From Tamaricihabitans halophyticus (GTDB lineage: Bacteria; Actinomycetota; Actinomycetes; Mycobacteriales; Pseudonocardiaceae), in the NCBI RefSeq assembly GCF_004340875.1, contig NZ_SLXQ01000008.1, positions 1 through 64,000 on the forward strand: DNA of 64,000 bases, in the 5' to 3' direction. The notes below the pieces were generated by a model that had not been told where the DNA came from, ran no database searches, and worked only from the letters and a program-made list of their open reading frames with translations. Below are positions 40,698-49,285 of the stretch, piece after piece. The stretch's first letter is position 1. Each line of letters starts with the position of its first letter. Made by a program: the position numbers and the translations under genes.

Positions 40698-41324
40698 ATG
40701 CCGCCGAAGTTCACCGAAGCCGAACGCGTGCGTATCACCGATGCGCTGCGTGCGGCCGGGTACGAGTTGTTCACCACCCAGGGAATCCGCAAGACCTCGA
40801 TCGACGAGCTGGTCAGCAGCGCCGGCATCGCCAAGAGCAGCTTCTACGTCTTCTTCGAATCGAAGGAGCATCTGTATCTGGAGCTGATGATCCGGCAGGC
40901 ACCGGAGATCGGTCGAAAACTGCTGCCAGCCGCGCAGGAGGCCCCGGACGCGCGTACCGGGTTGGTCAACCTGTTCACCAGGAGCTGGGAACTGACCGAT
41001 GCCGATCCGCTGTACCGGCGGCTGATCAAACATCCGGAGGACCTGAAGCTGGTGCACCGTCGGGTCATGACCGACGAGGAGATCGCGCGAGTCCATCCGC
41101 ACATCATGCGGCCGATGATCGAGTTCATCGAACACTGGCAGGACGAGGGTCAGCTGGTCGCGGCTGATCCTCGTGTCGTGCTCGGTGTCTTCCGAGCCGC
41201 CTCCCTGATTGCCCAGCATGCCGACGAGTTCGGCGAGCTGTACCCCCAGGTTGCCGAACTACTCAAGCATGCGGTCGCGGCCGGACTCACCGTGGCGCAG
41301 GCGGAGGGCGAGAACCAGTCATGA
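40698..41324 (+). CDS. TetR-family transcriptional regulator
   Basis: A 208-residue protein. The N-terminal HTH reads YELFTTQGIRKTSIDELVSS, then AGIAKSSFYVFFESKEHLYLELM. The C-terminal ligand-binding region has no family-specific mark. Its TGA overlaps the ATG of the ABC ATPase (41321-41324), so it heads the exporter operon and probably represses it in the absence of a drug-like ligand. Confidence 0.93.
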   Translation: MPPKFTEAERVRITDALRAAGYELFTTQGIRKTSIDELVSSAGIAKSSFYVFFESKEHLYLELMIRQAPEIGRKLLPAAQEAPDARTGLVNLFTRSWELTDADPLYRRLIKHPEDLKLVHRRVMTDEEIARVHPHIMRPMIEFIEHWQDEGQLVAADPRVVLGVFRAASLIAQHADEFGELYPQVAELLKHAVAAGLTVAQAEGENQS

Positions 41325-42235
41325 GCACGATGCGATCGACCACCGCGACCACATCATCGGTCCGGTCCAATGGGGACGTCATCGAGGTCTCGAACCTAAC
41401 TTACCGCTATCCAGGTTCTGTTGAGCCCGCGGTACGCGGAATGGACTTTTCCGTGGGCAAGGGCGAGATCTTCGGGTTTCTCGGGCCGAGTGGAGCGGGC
41501 AAGTCGACTACCCAGAAGATCCTGATTGGACTGCTCGATGGCTATGGCGGTCAGGCGTCCGTATGGGGTTCCGGTCCGGGCGAGTTCGGGCAGGATTACT
41601 ACCGCAAGATCGGGGTGTCCTTCGAGCTGCCGAACCACTACCTCAAGCTCTCCGCGCTGGAGAATCTGAATTTCTTCGCCTCGCTGTACGACGGCCCTGC
41701 CGTTGAACCGATGGAGCTACTGCGTGCGGTCGGCCTGGAAGACGACGCGCATACCAGGGTGGCGAAATTCTCCAAGGGAATGCAGATGCGACTGGTGTTC
41801 ATCCGCGCCTTGCTGCACGGCCCCGAGTTGCTCTTTCTCGATGAACCAACCTCTGGTCTCGATCCCACCAACGCGCGCAAGGTCAAGGATCTTATCCTCG
41901 ACCAGCGGGCGGCGGGACGAACGATATTTCTCACCACGCACGATATGGCCACCGCGGATGAGCTCTGCGATCGAGTGGCGTTCGTTGTGGATGGAACGAT
42001 CTCCGCGCTGGATTCGCCCAAGGAACTCAAGGTCGCGCGCAGCCAACGCATGGTGCGTGCCGAGTACCGGGATGGTGGGGGATCGCTGCTTGGCAGTGAC
42101 TTCCCGCTCGACGGGCTCGCGGACAATGCTGATTTCCTCGACGTGCTGCGTCGGCAGCGGTTGGAGACGCTGCACAGCAAGGAAGCCACTTTGGACGACG
42201 TCTTCGTCGAGACCACCGGCCGGAGTCTGCGATGA
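41321..42235 (+). CDS. ABC exporter ATP-binding protein (fluoroquinolone-exporter-like)
   Basis: A 304-residue ATPase with Walker A GPSGAGKST, a signature reading FSKGMQMRLVFIRALL in place of LSGGQ, Walker B LLFLDEPTSGLD and switch His in LTTHDM. The Ser-Lys-Gly-Met signature is typical of multidrug and bacteriocin-type exporter ATPases. The arrangement of one ATPase with two short permeases resembles the Rv2686c-Rv2688c fluoroquinolone exporter of Mycobacterium tuberculosis. It is coupled to TetR and to the next permease by ATGA overlaps. Confidence 0.92.
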   Translation: MSTMRSTTATTSSVRSNGDVIEVSNLTYRYPGSVEPAVRGMDFSVGKGEIFGFLGPSGAGKSTTQKILIGLLDGYGGQASVWGSGPGEFGQDYYRKIGVSFELPNHYLKLSALENLNFFASLYDGPAVEPMELLRAVGLEDDAHTRVAKFSKGMQMRLVFIRALLHGPELLFLDEPTSGLDPTNARKVKDLILDQRAAGRTIFLTTHDMATADELCDRVAFVVDGTISALDSPKELKVARSQRMVRAEYRDGGGSLLGSDFPLDGLADNADFLDVLRRQRLETLHSKEATLDDVFVETTGRSLR

Positions 42236-42945
42236 GCCGCCTCGGGATCGCGCTGCGCCTCGAGGTGACCCTGCAGTACCGGTACCGGTTTCTGCACGCG
42301 GGCATCTTCTCCGGTCTGATCTGGCTTGCTCTGCTGCTGCCGATGCCAGCCGATCTGCGCTCGGCGGCGGAGCCCTATGTGATCATCGGCGATCTGTCGA
42401 TCATCGGGTTCTTCTTCATCGCCGGCGCGGTGTACTTCGACAAAGGCGAGCGGACCGTGCGTGCGCTGGTCGCTTCGCCGCTACGGTTCGGTGAGTACCT
42501 TGCCGCGAAGGTAGCGCTGCTGACGGCGCTATCGCTGCTGGTGGCGTTGGTGGTGGCCACCGTGACGCACGGACTCGACTATCACCTCGGGTACCTTGTG
42601 GCAGGCGTGCTCCTGGGTACCGTGGTGTTGCTGCTGGCCAGTTTTATCAGCGCGTTGCCGTTCAACTCGATCAGCGACTGGTTCCTGCCGTCGATGCTTC
42701 CCTTGACACTCCTGTTGGTTCCGCCCATTTTTCACTATGTCGAAGTCTGGCAGCCGGCGTGGATCTACCTGGTACCAACTTTGGGGCCGCTGAACTTTCT
42801 CGGTGCCGCCTTCGACCAGAAAACGCTTGCGGGCTGGGAGATCGCATACGGAATCGGGTATCCGATGGTGGTCGTCCTCGGCATGTACCTGGTTGCCAAG
42901 CGGATGTTTCGCAGGTACGTCGTGGCCAGGATGGGAGGAGCCTGA
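42232..42945 (+). CDS. ABC-2-like exporter permease 1
   Basis: A 237-residue protein with six membrane segments, from SRLGIALRLEVTLQYRYRFL to the end RMFRRYVVARMGGA. The pattern SIIGFFFIAGAVYFDKGERT, then VRALVASPL, is that of ABC-2-type half permeases. It forms a heteromeric channel with the next product. ATG overlaps the ATPase stop. Confidence 0.87.
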   Translation: MSRLGIALRLEVTLQYRYRFLHAGIFSGLIWLALLLPMPADLRSAAEPYVIIGDLSIIGFFFIAGAVYFDKGERTVRALVASPLRFGEYLAAKVALLTALSLLVALVVATVTHGLDYHLGYLVAGVLLGTVVLLLASFISALPFNSISDWFLPSMLPLTLLLVPPIFHYVEVWQPAWIYLVPTLGPLNFLGAAFDQKTLAGWEIAYGIGYPMVVVLGMYLVAKRMFRRYVVARMGGA

Positions 42946-43676
42946 TGGCGAGCGCACTGGCCGTGTTCGGTCGCAACGATCTACGGGGTATTCGCCGCGA
43001 GCCGTTGCTCATCGGGGTGCTGTGCGCGCCACTCGGGTGGATCGCGCTGCTGCGGCTTGGCGTACCGCCGGTCGAAGAGATGGTGCAGGAGCGCTACGGC
43101 GTCGATCTGGTTCCGTACTATCCGGTGATCCTCACCGCCTTTCTGCTACTCACCAGTCCAGTGGTCATCGGCGGCCTGGCCGCGTTGCTGATTCTCGATG
43201 AGCGGGATGGCCGAACATTGTCGGCCTTGCGGGTCTCGCCGGTTTCGCTCGGTCGTTTCGCGAGCTATCGCGCCGGGATGGCCATGGTGATCACCGTGCT
43301 CTACACGGTTGGCACCATGTACGGCAGCGGTATGCTGCCGGCGGACCAGCTTGCCGGACTGAGCGTGGTCGGCATCAGCAACGGCTGGTGCGCCGTGCTG
43401 TTCGCGCTGTTGATCGTGTCCATCGCGAGCAACAAGGTCGAAGGACTGGCGGTACTGCGCGGTTTCGCGATCGTGCTCGCCGGGTTACCGCTCGTGGCCT
43501 ACTTCGTGCCGGCCCATTACGATCTCTTCTTTGGTGTTATCCCCACCTACTGGCCAGCGAAGGCGTACTGGTTGGTCGCCGAAGGCGGGCCGTGGTGGTG
43601 GTACGTCATTGCCGGACTGGCGTACAACGGTGTGCTTGCCATCCCGCTGTACCGCAGATTCCGGCGCGGCGTGTGA
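42945..43676 (+). CDS. ABC-2-like exporter permease 2
   Basis: A 243-residue protein with six membrane segments and the parallel motif LLILDERDGRTLSALRVSPV, showing it is the partner of permease 1. The frame is open upstream to 42759, but the ATG at 42945 overlaps the preceding TGA by one base and has GGGAGGAG just upstream. Confidence 0.87.
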   Translation: MASALAVFGRNDLRGIRREPLLIGVLCAPLGWIALLRLGVPPVEEMVQERYGVDLVPYYPVILTAFLLLTSPVVIGGLAALLILDERDGRTLSALRVSPVSLGRFASYRAGMAMVITVLYTVGTMYGSGMLPADQLAGLSVVGISNGWCAVLFALLIVSIASNKVEGLAVLRGFAIVLAGLPLVAYFVPAHYDLFFGVIPTYWPAKAYWLVAEGGPWWWYVIAGLAYNGVLAIPLYRRFRRGV

Positions 43677-43785
43677 CCGACCAACGGCGTCGCCGCGAAA
43701 CACCGACGGATCCCTCAGCCGGAATACCCGGACGAGTCTTCGGGTTGTGCCGTTCCGTAACGACGGCAGACGGACGGAGCAATGA

Positions 43786-44211
43786 ATGTCCTTCGTGATG
43801 ACGGCCGATGAGCGGGAATCGTTTCTCGCCGGGGTGCATATCGGTGTGCTGGCTATCGAGCGGGATGACCGAGCGCCGCTGGCTGTCCCGGTGTGGTACG
43901 GCTACGAGGCGGGTGGCGAGCTGGTCATCTGGATGCATCGCGATTCGGTCAAGGACAGGGCTATCCGCAAGGCGGGGCGACTGAGCTTCGTAGTGCAGTC
44001 GGAGACGCCGCCGTACAAGTACGTGACCGTCGAGGGTCCGGTCATCGCCAACGATGAGCCGCCGACTCGTGAGCAAGCGCTCGTGATCACCCGTCGCTAC
44101 CTACCAGAGGAAGCCGCTGTCTCCTATGTGGACAATGGGCTGGATGCCGCGTCGGTCCTGGTCCGGATCCGCCCGGAGAAGTGGCTGAGCAACGATCAGA
44201 GCAAGTCGTGA
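43786..44211 (+). CDS. Pyridoxamine 5'-phosphate oxidase-family (split-barrel flavin/F420) protein
   Basis: A 141-residue split-barrel protein: LAIERDDRAPLAVPVWYGYE, then VIWMHRDSVKDRAIRKAGRLSFVVQ and YKYVTVEGPVI. This matches the PPOX-type or F420-dependent reductase families that bind FMN, F420 or haem. Enzymatic role unknown. GGAG upstream of the ATG. It stands alone between the exporter operon and a methyltransferase on the other strand. Confidence 0.82.
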   Translation: MSFVMTADERESFLAGVHIGVLAIERDDRAPLAVPVWYGYEAGGELVIWMHRDSVKDRAIRKAGRLSFVVQSETPPYKYVTVEGPVIANDEPPTREQALVITRRYLPEEAAVSYVDNGLDAASVLVRIRPEKWLSNDQSKS

Positions 44212-44229
44212 ACAGGCTGCGTGGTCCAC

Positions 44230-45021
44230 TCAGGTACCGGTGTTGCGCCCAACCAGGTGAAAGACTCGGCTGAGTTGGCGGTAGGGGTCTCGTTTGCTTG
44301 CTCCGAGTTCCACTTTCGCCGCCGCCGCGGCCTGCGTCCTGTCCTCGGGATCCAGCGCGGTGCCACCGAACTCGAGCAAGTCAACGAACAGCCATACCCC
44401 GTACCAGTCCACCGGCTGGACACCGCGAGCACGGATGAGTTCGCTGATCTCCTCGACCGTATCGGCGCGCCCTGGCAGGCCAAGCACGCCAATCTCGGTT
44501 CGTGAATCGAACGATGCCAGTGCGTCCGTCCAGCGTCGCTCCAGCGCTGGGCGGATCGCTGAGGCGTGGGCATTGCCCGTCATGATCGACAGGAGTCCGC
44601 CGTCGTCGGTACACCGGCAGAGTTGATCGATCAGCGGTTCTGGCTGGGTCAGATAGCCAAGCACCCCATGACAGAGCACGGCTCCAAAGCGCTGGCCGTG
44701 CGTGGCCTCAGTGGCGTGCTCGCCGTCGGCGTGTACCAAGGTAATTCGTGGCGTGGCGCTCTCGGGCAGTTCCCGCAGCCGGTGGCTTGCCTTGTCCAGC
44801 ATGGTCTTGGACGGGTCGAGCAGTGTCACCTCGTAGCCGGCCATGGCGAGTGGGAACGACTGATGGCCCGCGCCGCCACCGACGTCGAGCACGCGCAGCG
44901 GGGGCGGCGGTAGGTGGTCGAGCAGGTGGTGATGGAGCACATAGGTCCGTACGTACCCCTTCACCGAGGTATAGGCATCCGTGAACTGGTCGGCCACCCT
45001 GGCGAAGGCATCGTCATCCAT
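44230..45021 (-). CDS. Class I SAM-dependent methyltransferase
   Basis: A 263-residue protein. Motif I is LRVLDVGGGAGHQSFPLAMAG; the acidic end of strand 2 is VTLLDPS; later come VHADGEHA and the motif GAVLCHGVLGYL. It resembles the SmtA/tRNA-cmo5U-type methyltransferases, but the substrate is not clear. The frame is open to 45186, but the ATG at 45021 begins the recognisable part (MDDDAFARVADQFTDAYTSV). Confidence 0.83.
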   Translation of the reverse strand: MDDDAFARVADQFTDAYTSVKGYVRTYVLHHHLLDHLPPPPLRVLDVGGGAGHQSFPLAMAGYEVTLLDPSKTMLDKASHRLRELPESATPRITLVHADGEHATEATHGQRFGAVLCHGVLGYLTQPEPLIDQLCRCTDDGGLLSIMTGNAHASAIRPALERRWTDALASFDSRTEIGVLGLPGRADTVEEISELIRARGVQPVDWYGVWLFVDLLEFGGTALDPEDRTQAAAAAKVELGASKRDPYRQLSRVFHLVGRNTGT

Positions 45022-45070
45022 CACGCCACCATAGGTCGGATGACCGCGAAGCGGGCTCGTTGCGCGGCGC

Positions 45071-45739
45071 TCAGGCGCGCCGAAACACCGCACGCCACCG
45101 CTCGGCGCCAGGCTGGTCAGGTACCGCGAATCGCGCGATGTCGATACCGCGCAGCCCGTCGGCCGCGAACGAGTCCACCTCGGCACGGCTCAGTGGCCAT
45201 GGCGGACCGGCCGGATCGGTGCCCTCCGGGCGAGCTCCGGCGATCACCAGCAGCTCGCCGCCGGGCGCGACCAACCGTCGTATACCGCCGATCGCGGTGG
45301 CGCGCAGGGAAAGCGGCATGGACTGCACGGTGATCGACTCGACCACGAGACCGAACGCGGCCGTCCACTCGGCGGGTGGGTCGAGGATATCCGCTACGAC
45401 ATAGTCCACTGTAGAGTCTGGAAAACGCTTGCGTGCGCCCTCGATAGCGGTCGGGGAGATATCGAAGGCGACCGTGCGAAACCCACTGGACGCGACGTAT
45501 TCGGCGTCCCGGCCGAATCCGCAACCAATGACCAGCGCTCGCTGATCCGCATCGGGTTGGATGTCGTTCTGTTCGACCCAGTCCACCAGCAGTGGATTGG
45601 GTGCGGCGCTGTCCCATGGCACGATCGAGTCGCCCTTCGCGGCTTCTCGGTACAGCCGTTCGAACCAGCCGGTCGGGTCGTCGTTCGCGAGTGCTTCGGC
45701 GGCAAGCCGACTGGCATCGGCATCACGATCAGTGGGCAT
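45071..45739 (-). CDS. Class I SAM-dependent methyltransferase (TPMT-like)
   Basis: A 222-residue protein. It begins with a helical lead, ALANDDPTGWFERLYREAAKG, followed by PWDSAAPNPLLVDWV, which resembles the thiopurine methyltransferase family. Motif I is ALVIGCGFGRDAEYVASSG with FDISPTAIEGARKRF and VVADILDPP. Substrate unknown. Leftward, 49 bp upstream of the other methyltransferase. Confidence 0.87.
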   Translation of the reverse strand: MPTDRDADASRLAAEALANDDPTGWFERLYREAAKGDSIVPWDSAAPNPLLVDWVEQNDIQPDADQRALVIGCGFGRDAEYVASSGFRTVAFDISPTAIEGARKRFPDSTVDYVVADILDPPAEWTAAFGLVVESITVQSMPLSLRATAIGGIRRLVAPGGELLVIAGARPEGTDPAGPPWPLSRAEVDSFAADGLRGIDIARFAVPDQPGAERWRAVFRRA

Positions 45740-45805
45740 GAAGCGAGTCTGACAGTTCTCGCCCCGTCATGCTCGTATTGTCGTACCAAACGGATGGAGG
45801 ATTTC

Positions 45806-46504
45806 ATGGCCGAATTGACCGCCAAGGCCTTTGTCGAATCGCTGCGCGCTCAGCAGTCCGCCGCTGAACGCGCGAAGATCGAGCGGTACTTCAAGGGCGA
45901 TGACGGTTCAGTGGTGATCGGGGTGCGGATGAAGCACGTCTTTGATACGGCCAAGGCTTGTCAGGCAATGCCGTTGGACGAAGTAGAAGCACTGCTGGAG
46001 AGTCCGTACTACGAGGCGCGGCTGGGTGCCGTGAGTATCCTCGATTTCCAGGTTCGGCGCAAGACGATCACCGAGATGGATCGGCGGGCGCGCTACGAGC
46101 TGTACCTGCGCCGGCACGATCGGATCAACAACTGGGACCTGGTCGATCGCGCCGCACCGCGCGTCATCGGGTGGTACCTGCTCGACAAACCCCGGCGTCC
46201 GCTGTTCGAGTTGGCCGAGTCCAGCAGCATCTGGGAACGACGTACGGCGATCACCGCGTCGTTCTGGCTGATCCGGCAGGGTGATATCGACGACGCGCTG
46301 GCTCTTGCTGACAAGCTGCTTGCCGACCCCGAGGAGTTGATCAACAAGTCGGTGGGTACCGCGCTCCGGGAGATAGGCAAGATCGACCCCGCGCGGCTGG
46401 TCGCATTCCTCCACGAGCATGCCGCGCGAATTCCTCGAGTGACGCTGCGCTACGCGATCGAGCGGTTTTCCCCGGCGGAACGGTCCGCATTGCTCGGCCG
46501 ATAA
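45806..46504 (+). CDS. DNA alkylation repair protein (AlkD-like HEAT-repeat glycosylase)
   Basis: A 232-residue all-helical protein: MAELTAKAFVESLRAQQSAA, then VVIGVRMKHVF, LESPYYEARLGAVSILDFQ, the block HDRINNWDLVDRAAPRVIGW and WERRTAITASFWLIRQGDID. The Asn-Asn-Trp-Asp-Leu-Val-Asp block is the AlkD active-site signature. It removes N3/N7-alkylated purines from DNA. GGAGG six bases before the ATG. Monocistronic. Confidence 0.93.
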   Translation: MAELTAKAFVESLRAQQSAAERAKIERYFKGDDGSVVIGVRMKHVFDTAKACQAMPLDEVEALLESPYYEARLGAVSILDFQVRRKTITEMDRRARYELYLRRHDRINNWDLVDRAAPRVIGWYLLDKPRRPLFELAESSSIWERRTAITASFWLIRQGDIDDALALADKLLADPEELINKSVGTALREIGKIDPARLVAFLHEHAARIPRVTLRYAIERFSPAERSALLGR

Positions 46505-46539
46505 GCCGCGTCATTCCGCGGGTTTGGCGCCGGAATTTT

Positions 46540-46562
46540 TTGCTGCTTCAGCAAGGAATTTT
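46540..46562 (+). terminator. Terminator-like hairpin after the AlkD gene
   Basis: TTGCTG-CTT-CAGCAA stem-loop followed by GGAATTTT, 36 bp after the AlkD stop. The stem is short and AT-rich, so this is tentative. Confidence 0.4.
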
Positions 46563-46610
46563 GCCGTGTCGTCGCTGGCGCGCGCATGGTGGATCGCGGA
46601 GGTGGTCTCG

Positions 46611-47582
46611 ATGACCGAAATGCTGGACAACCGTTATGACGTAGTGGTGATCGGCGGTGGCGCCGCTGGTCTGAATGGTGCGCTGATGTTGGCGCGGGCC
46701 CGACGTTCCGTGCTGGTGTTGGATTCGGGAACGCCGCGGAACGCGCCGGCGGATGGCGTGCACGGGTTGCTCGGTGTGGAGGGGACGCCGCCGAGGGTGT
46801 TACTCGAGCGGGGGCAAAGCGAGGTGCGGCAGTACGGCGGGCGGGTGGTCAACACCGTGGTCGACGCCGTTCGGCGCGGTGCCGACGGGGTGTTCGAGGT
46901 ACCCCTTGCGGATGGTCGGGTGGTCGGCGCGCGTCGCCTGTTGGTGACCAGTGGCGTGATCGACGAGCTACCGGACATTCCCGGGCTGCGCGAGCGGTGG
47001 GGCCGTGATGTGGTGCATTGCCCGTATTGCCACGGCTGGGAGGTGCGTGACCTGGCGATCGGAGTACTCGCCAACGGGCCGCTCGCGGTGCACCAGGCGC
47101 TGTTGTTTCGCCAGTGGAGCCAGAACATCGTGTTCTTCGCCCGAGGCGCGGTGTTGACCGACGAGCAGGCGGAGCAGTTCGCCGCGCGGGGGATCGACGT
47201 CGTGAGCGACGAGGTGGCTGCCGTGGAGGTCATCGACGACAGGTTGGCCGGAGTGCGGCTGGCGGATGGCACGGTTGTCGAGCGAGCGGTGCTCGCGGTG
47301 GGCTCCCGCACCGTGGCGCGGGCGGATTTCCTGACCGGCTTGGGATTGCGGGCCGAGGAACATCCGTCCGGGGTCGGCGACTACATCCGGACCGACGAAG
47401 CTGGCCGTACCGACGTGCCGGGAGTGTGGGCGGCTGGCAATCTCACCAATCCGGTCGCGCAGGTCGGCGCGGCAGCGGTGGCGGGTGCCGTCGCGGCGGC
47501 ACAGATCAACCTCGACCTACTGCATGAGGACACCCAGATCGCGGTCACTGGCTATCGTGCTCGGCTCGCGGTTCAGCGCTGA
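46611..47582 (+). CDS. Thioredoxin-reductase-like FAD/NAD(P) oxidoreductase
   Basis: A 323-residue flavoprotein. The FAD motif is YDVVVIGGGAAGLNGALMLA, the redox-active Cys pair lies in HCPYCHGWE, and the C-terminal FAD-contacting block is GRTDVPGVWAAGNLTNPVAQ. The pyridine-nucleotide region (IGVLANGPLAVHQALLFRQW) deviates from the classical GGGDSA motif. It therefore resembles the thioredoxin-reductase-like proteins of actinobacteria whose partner is often unknown. ATG at 46611 preceded by GGAGG. Its 3' end overlaps the convergent acyl-CoA synthetase gene by 10 bp. Confidence 0.88.
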   Translation: MTEMLDNRYDVVVIGGGAAGLNGALMLARARRSVLVLDSGTPRNAPADGVHGLLGVEGTPPRVLLERGQSEVRQYGGRVVNTVVDAVRRGADGVFEVPLADGRVVGARRLLVTSGVIDELPDIPGLRERWGRDVVHCPYCHGWEVRDLAIGVLANGPLAVHQALLFRQWSQNIVFFARGAVLTDEQAEQFAARGIDVVSDEVAAVEVIDDRLAGVRLADGTVVERAVLAVGSRTVARADFLTGLGLRAEEHPSGVGDYIRTDEAGRTDVPGVWAAGNLTNPVAQVGAAAVAGAVAAAQINLDLLHEDTQIAVTGYRARLAVQR

Positions 47583-49147
47583 GCCGCACGATCCTGCTGG
47601 CGCAGCCGGCGTTTGAGGATCTTGCCGCTGGCGTTGAGCGGCATTTCCGGTACGACCTCCAGGTGTTCTGGCACCTTGTACGCGGCCAGCCGTTCCCGGC
47701 AGTGCCGTCGCAGTTCGTCGGGATCGAGTGTGGCGTCGTCCGCGGTCAGGTACGCGACGACGATCTCGCCCCAGTGCGGGTCAGGTCGGCCGATCACCGC
47801 GACCTGGGCAACGCCGGGAAAGCTCGCCAGCACCGTCTCGATCTCGACCGGGTAGATGTTCTCGCCGCCTCGGATGATCATGTCCGTACGCCGGCCAGCG
47901 AGGTAGAGGTATCCCTCATCGTCCATTCTGGCCAGATCGCCGCCCCAGAACCATCCGTCCCGCAACGCGCGAGCAGTTTGTTCCGGCATGCCGAGATAGC
48001 CACTCATCACCGGATCACTACGTGTGATCACTTCGCCAGTGACTCCACGGGCTACCTCGGCACCCGTCTCGTCGACGATCTTCAGATCTACCCCAAAGGC
48101 TGGTTTTCCGAGCGAGCCCAGTAGGTGTGGCGCTTCCCGGAGGGCGCGCCGATGGTCCGCTGAGGAAAGTACACTTTGCAGTCCACCCTCGGTTGCCGCA
48201 CCGAACGCGTTGATGAAGCCACAGTCGAACCGTTCCATAGCTTCGGATAACAGCGAAGGCGACATCGGCGAACCACCGTAGATGATGGACCGCAGCGCGG
48301 TGTAGTCGCCGTTGGTCACGTCCGGGTGGTCGAGCAGTGTGCTGATCATCGTGGGCACTAGGAAGCAGCCCGTCAGCCGCCCGCCCTGCATCCACCGAAG
48401 CACCTCGTCCGGCTGAAACTGCGGCAGAATCAACGTCGGGAACCCACGCCAGACATGCATGAAGATCATGCCCTGCCCGGCAATGTGAAACGTCGGGGAC
48501 GCGGTGTAGCGGAACTCGTCCGGCATGATCTCGTAGTCGATCGACATGTTCACGATCAGCGACTTGATCATCCGCTGTGGCTGCTGCACGCCTTTCGGCA
48601 GACCGGTCGTCCCGCTCGTGAACGCGAGCCCAAGAATGTCGTCGGGCTCGACGAGTACCTGTGGTTCGATATCGCTACCCTCGGCGACCAACTCCTCGAA
48701 GGCGCCGATCCCGTCGCGACCGCCGTCGAAGCAGCGGGTCAACCGCACCGAGGGCGTACGTGGCGTCAACGCGCGGGCGGAGTCCACGTAGCGATCACTC
48801 ACGAACAGCGCTTTCGGCTCGGCGCGGTCCAGCAGCGTATGCACCTCGGACTCGGTCAGCCGGTTGTTCAGCGGCACATAGGTGGCGCCGAGTTTCATGC
48901 AGCTCAGTAGCAGCTCGGCATAGCCACCGCAGTCAGTCGCGAGGATCGCGACTCGGTCACCCTTACCGATCCCGTGCGCGCGCAGCGCGTCGGCAAGCCG
49001 GTTCACCCGGCTGTTGGTCGCGGCGAAACTCTGTTCGCTCCCGTCGGCGAATACGAAACACGGTCGATCGGGGTAGCGCTGGGCGCTGAGACGCAGATAA
49101 TCCCCGACCTGAGTATGCGGCGCGAACCAAGTTGAGGTAGATGTCAC
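47573..49147 (-). CDS. Acyl-CoA synthetase (AMP-dependent synthetase/ligase), copy 1
   Basis: A 524-residue adenylate-forming enzyme. It has the P-loop LAFTSGTTGLPKGV, the motif NAFGAATEGG, GWFWGGDLARMDDEGYLYLA, then GRRTDMIIRGGENIYPVEIE and the catalytic Lys in PLNASGKILKRRL. It activates a carboxylic acid to its CoA thioester. The frame is open upstream, but the family N-terminus begins at GTG 49147 or GTG 49153. A promoter-like TTGACA-N17-CAAATG lies so close that the mRNA may be leaderless, and the first codons overlap an operator-like palindrome. It is homologous to the frameshifted copy at 54167 and divergent from the TetR gene of the same locus. Confidence 0.93.
   Translation of the reverse strand: MTSTSTWFAPHTQVGDYLRLSAQRYPDRPCFVFADGSEQSFAATNSRVNRLADALRAHGIGKGDRVAILATDCGGYAELLLSCMKLGATYVPLNNRLTESEVHTLLDRAEPKALFVSDRYVDSARALTPRTPSVRLTRCFDGGRDGIGAFEELVAEGSDIEPQVLVEPDDILGLAFTSGTTGLPKGVQQPQRMIKSLIVNMSIDYEIMPDEFRYTASPTFHIAGQGMIFMHVWRGFPTLILPQFQPDEVLRWMQGGRLTGCFLVPTMISTLLDHPDVTNGDYTALRSIIYGGSPMSPSLLSEAMERFDCGFINAFGAATEGGLQSVLSSADHRRALREAPHLLGSLGKPAFGVDLKIVDETGAEVARGVTGEVITRSDPVMSGYLGMPEQTARALRDGWFWGGDLARMDDEGYLYLAGRRTDMIIRGGENIYPVEIETVLASFPGVAQVAVIGRPDPHWGEIVVAYLTADDATLDPDELRRHCRERLAAYKVPEHLEVVPEMPLNASGKILKRRLRQQDRAAQR
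49133..49146. promoter_or_regulatory. Module-3 operator-like site A
   Basis: TGAGGTAGATGTCA on the plus strand; the minus strand reads TGACATCTACCTCA, differing at one base from site C (57469-57482). It overlaps codons 1-5 of the acyl-CoA synthetase, just downstream of its candidate promoter. TetR is the likely binder. Confidence 0.6.
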
Positions 49148-49155
49148 ATTCACAT

Positions 49156-49184
49156 CATTTGGCCCAACTTCCCGCGATGTCAAG
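49156..49184 (-). promoter_or_regulatory. Candidate promoter of acyl-CoA synthetase copy 1
   Basis: Minus strand TTGACA (49184-49179), 17-bp spacer, CAAATG (49161-49156). Transcription would begin around 49149-49147, at or next to the GTG start. Confidence 0.4.
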
Positions 49185-49285
49185 GGGTAGCGTCGGTCGT
49201 GCGCGGCGCTGGTCGGTGGTCCATTCTTGGGTGGTGGCAGACTCGGATGGCGCAAGTGGCGACACGGCGAGAAATGTAGGTCCAG

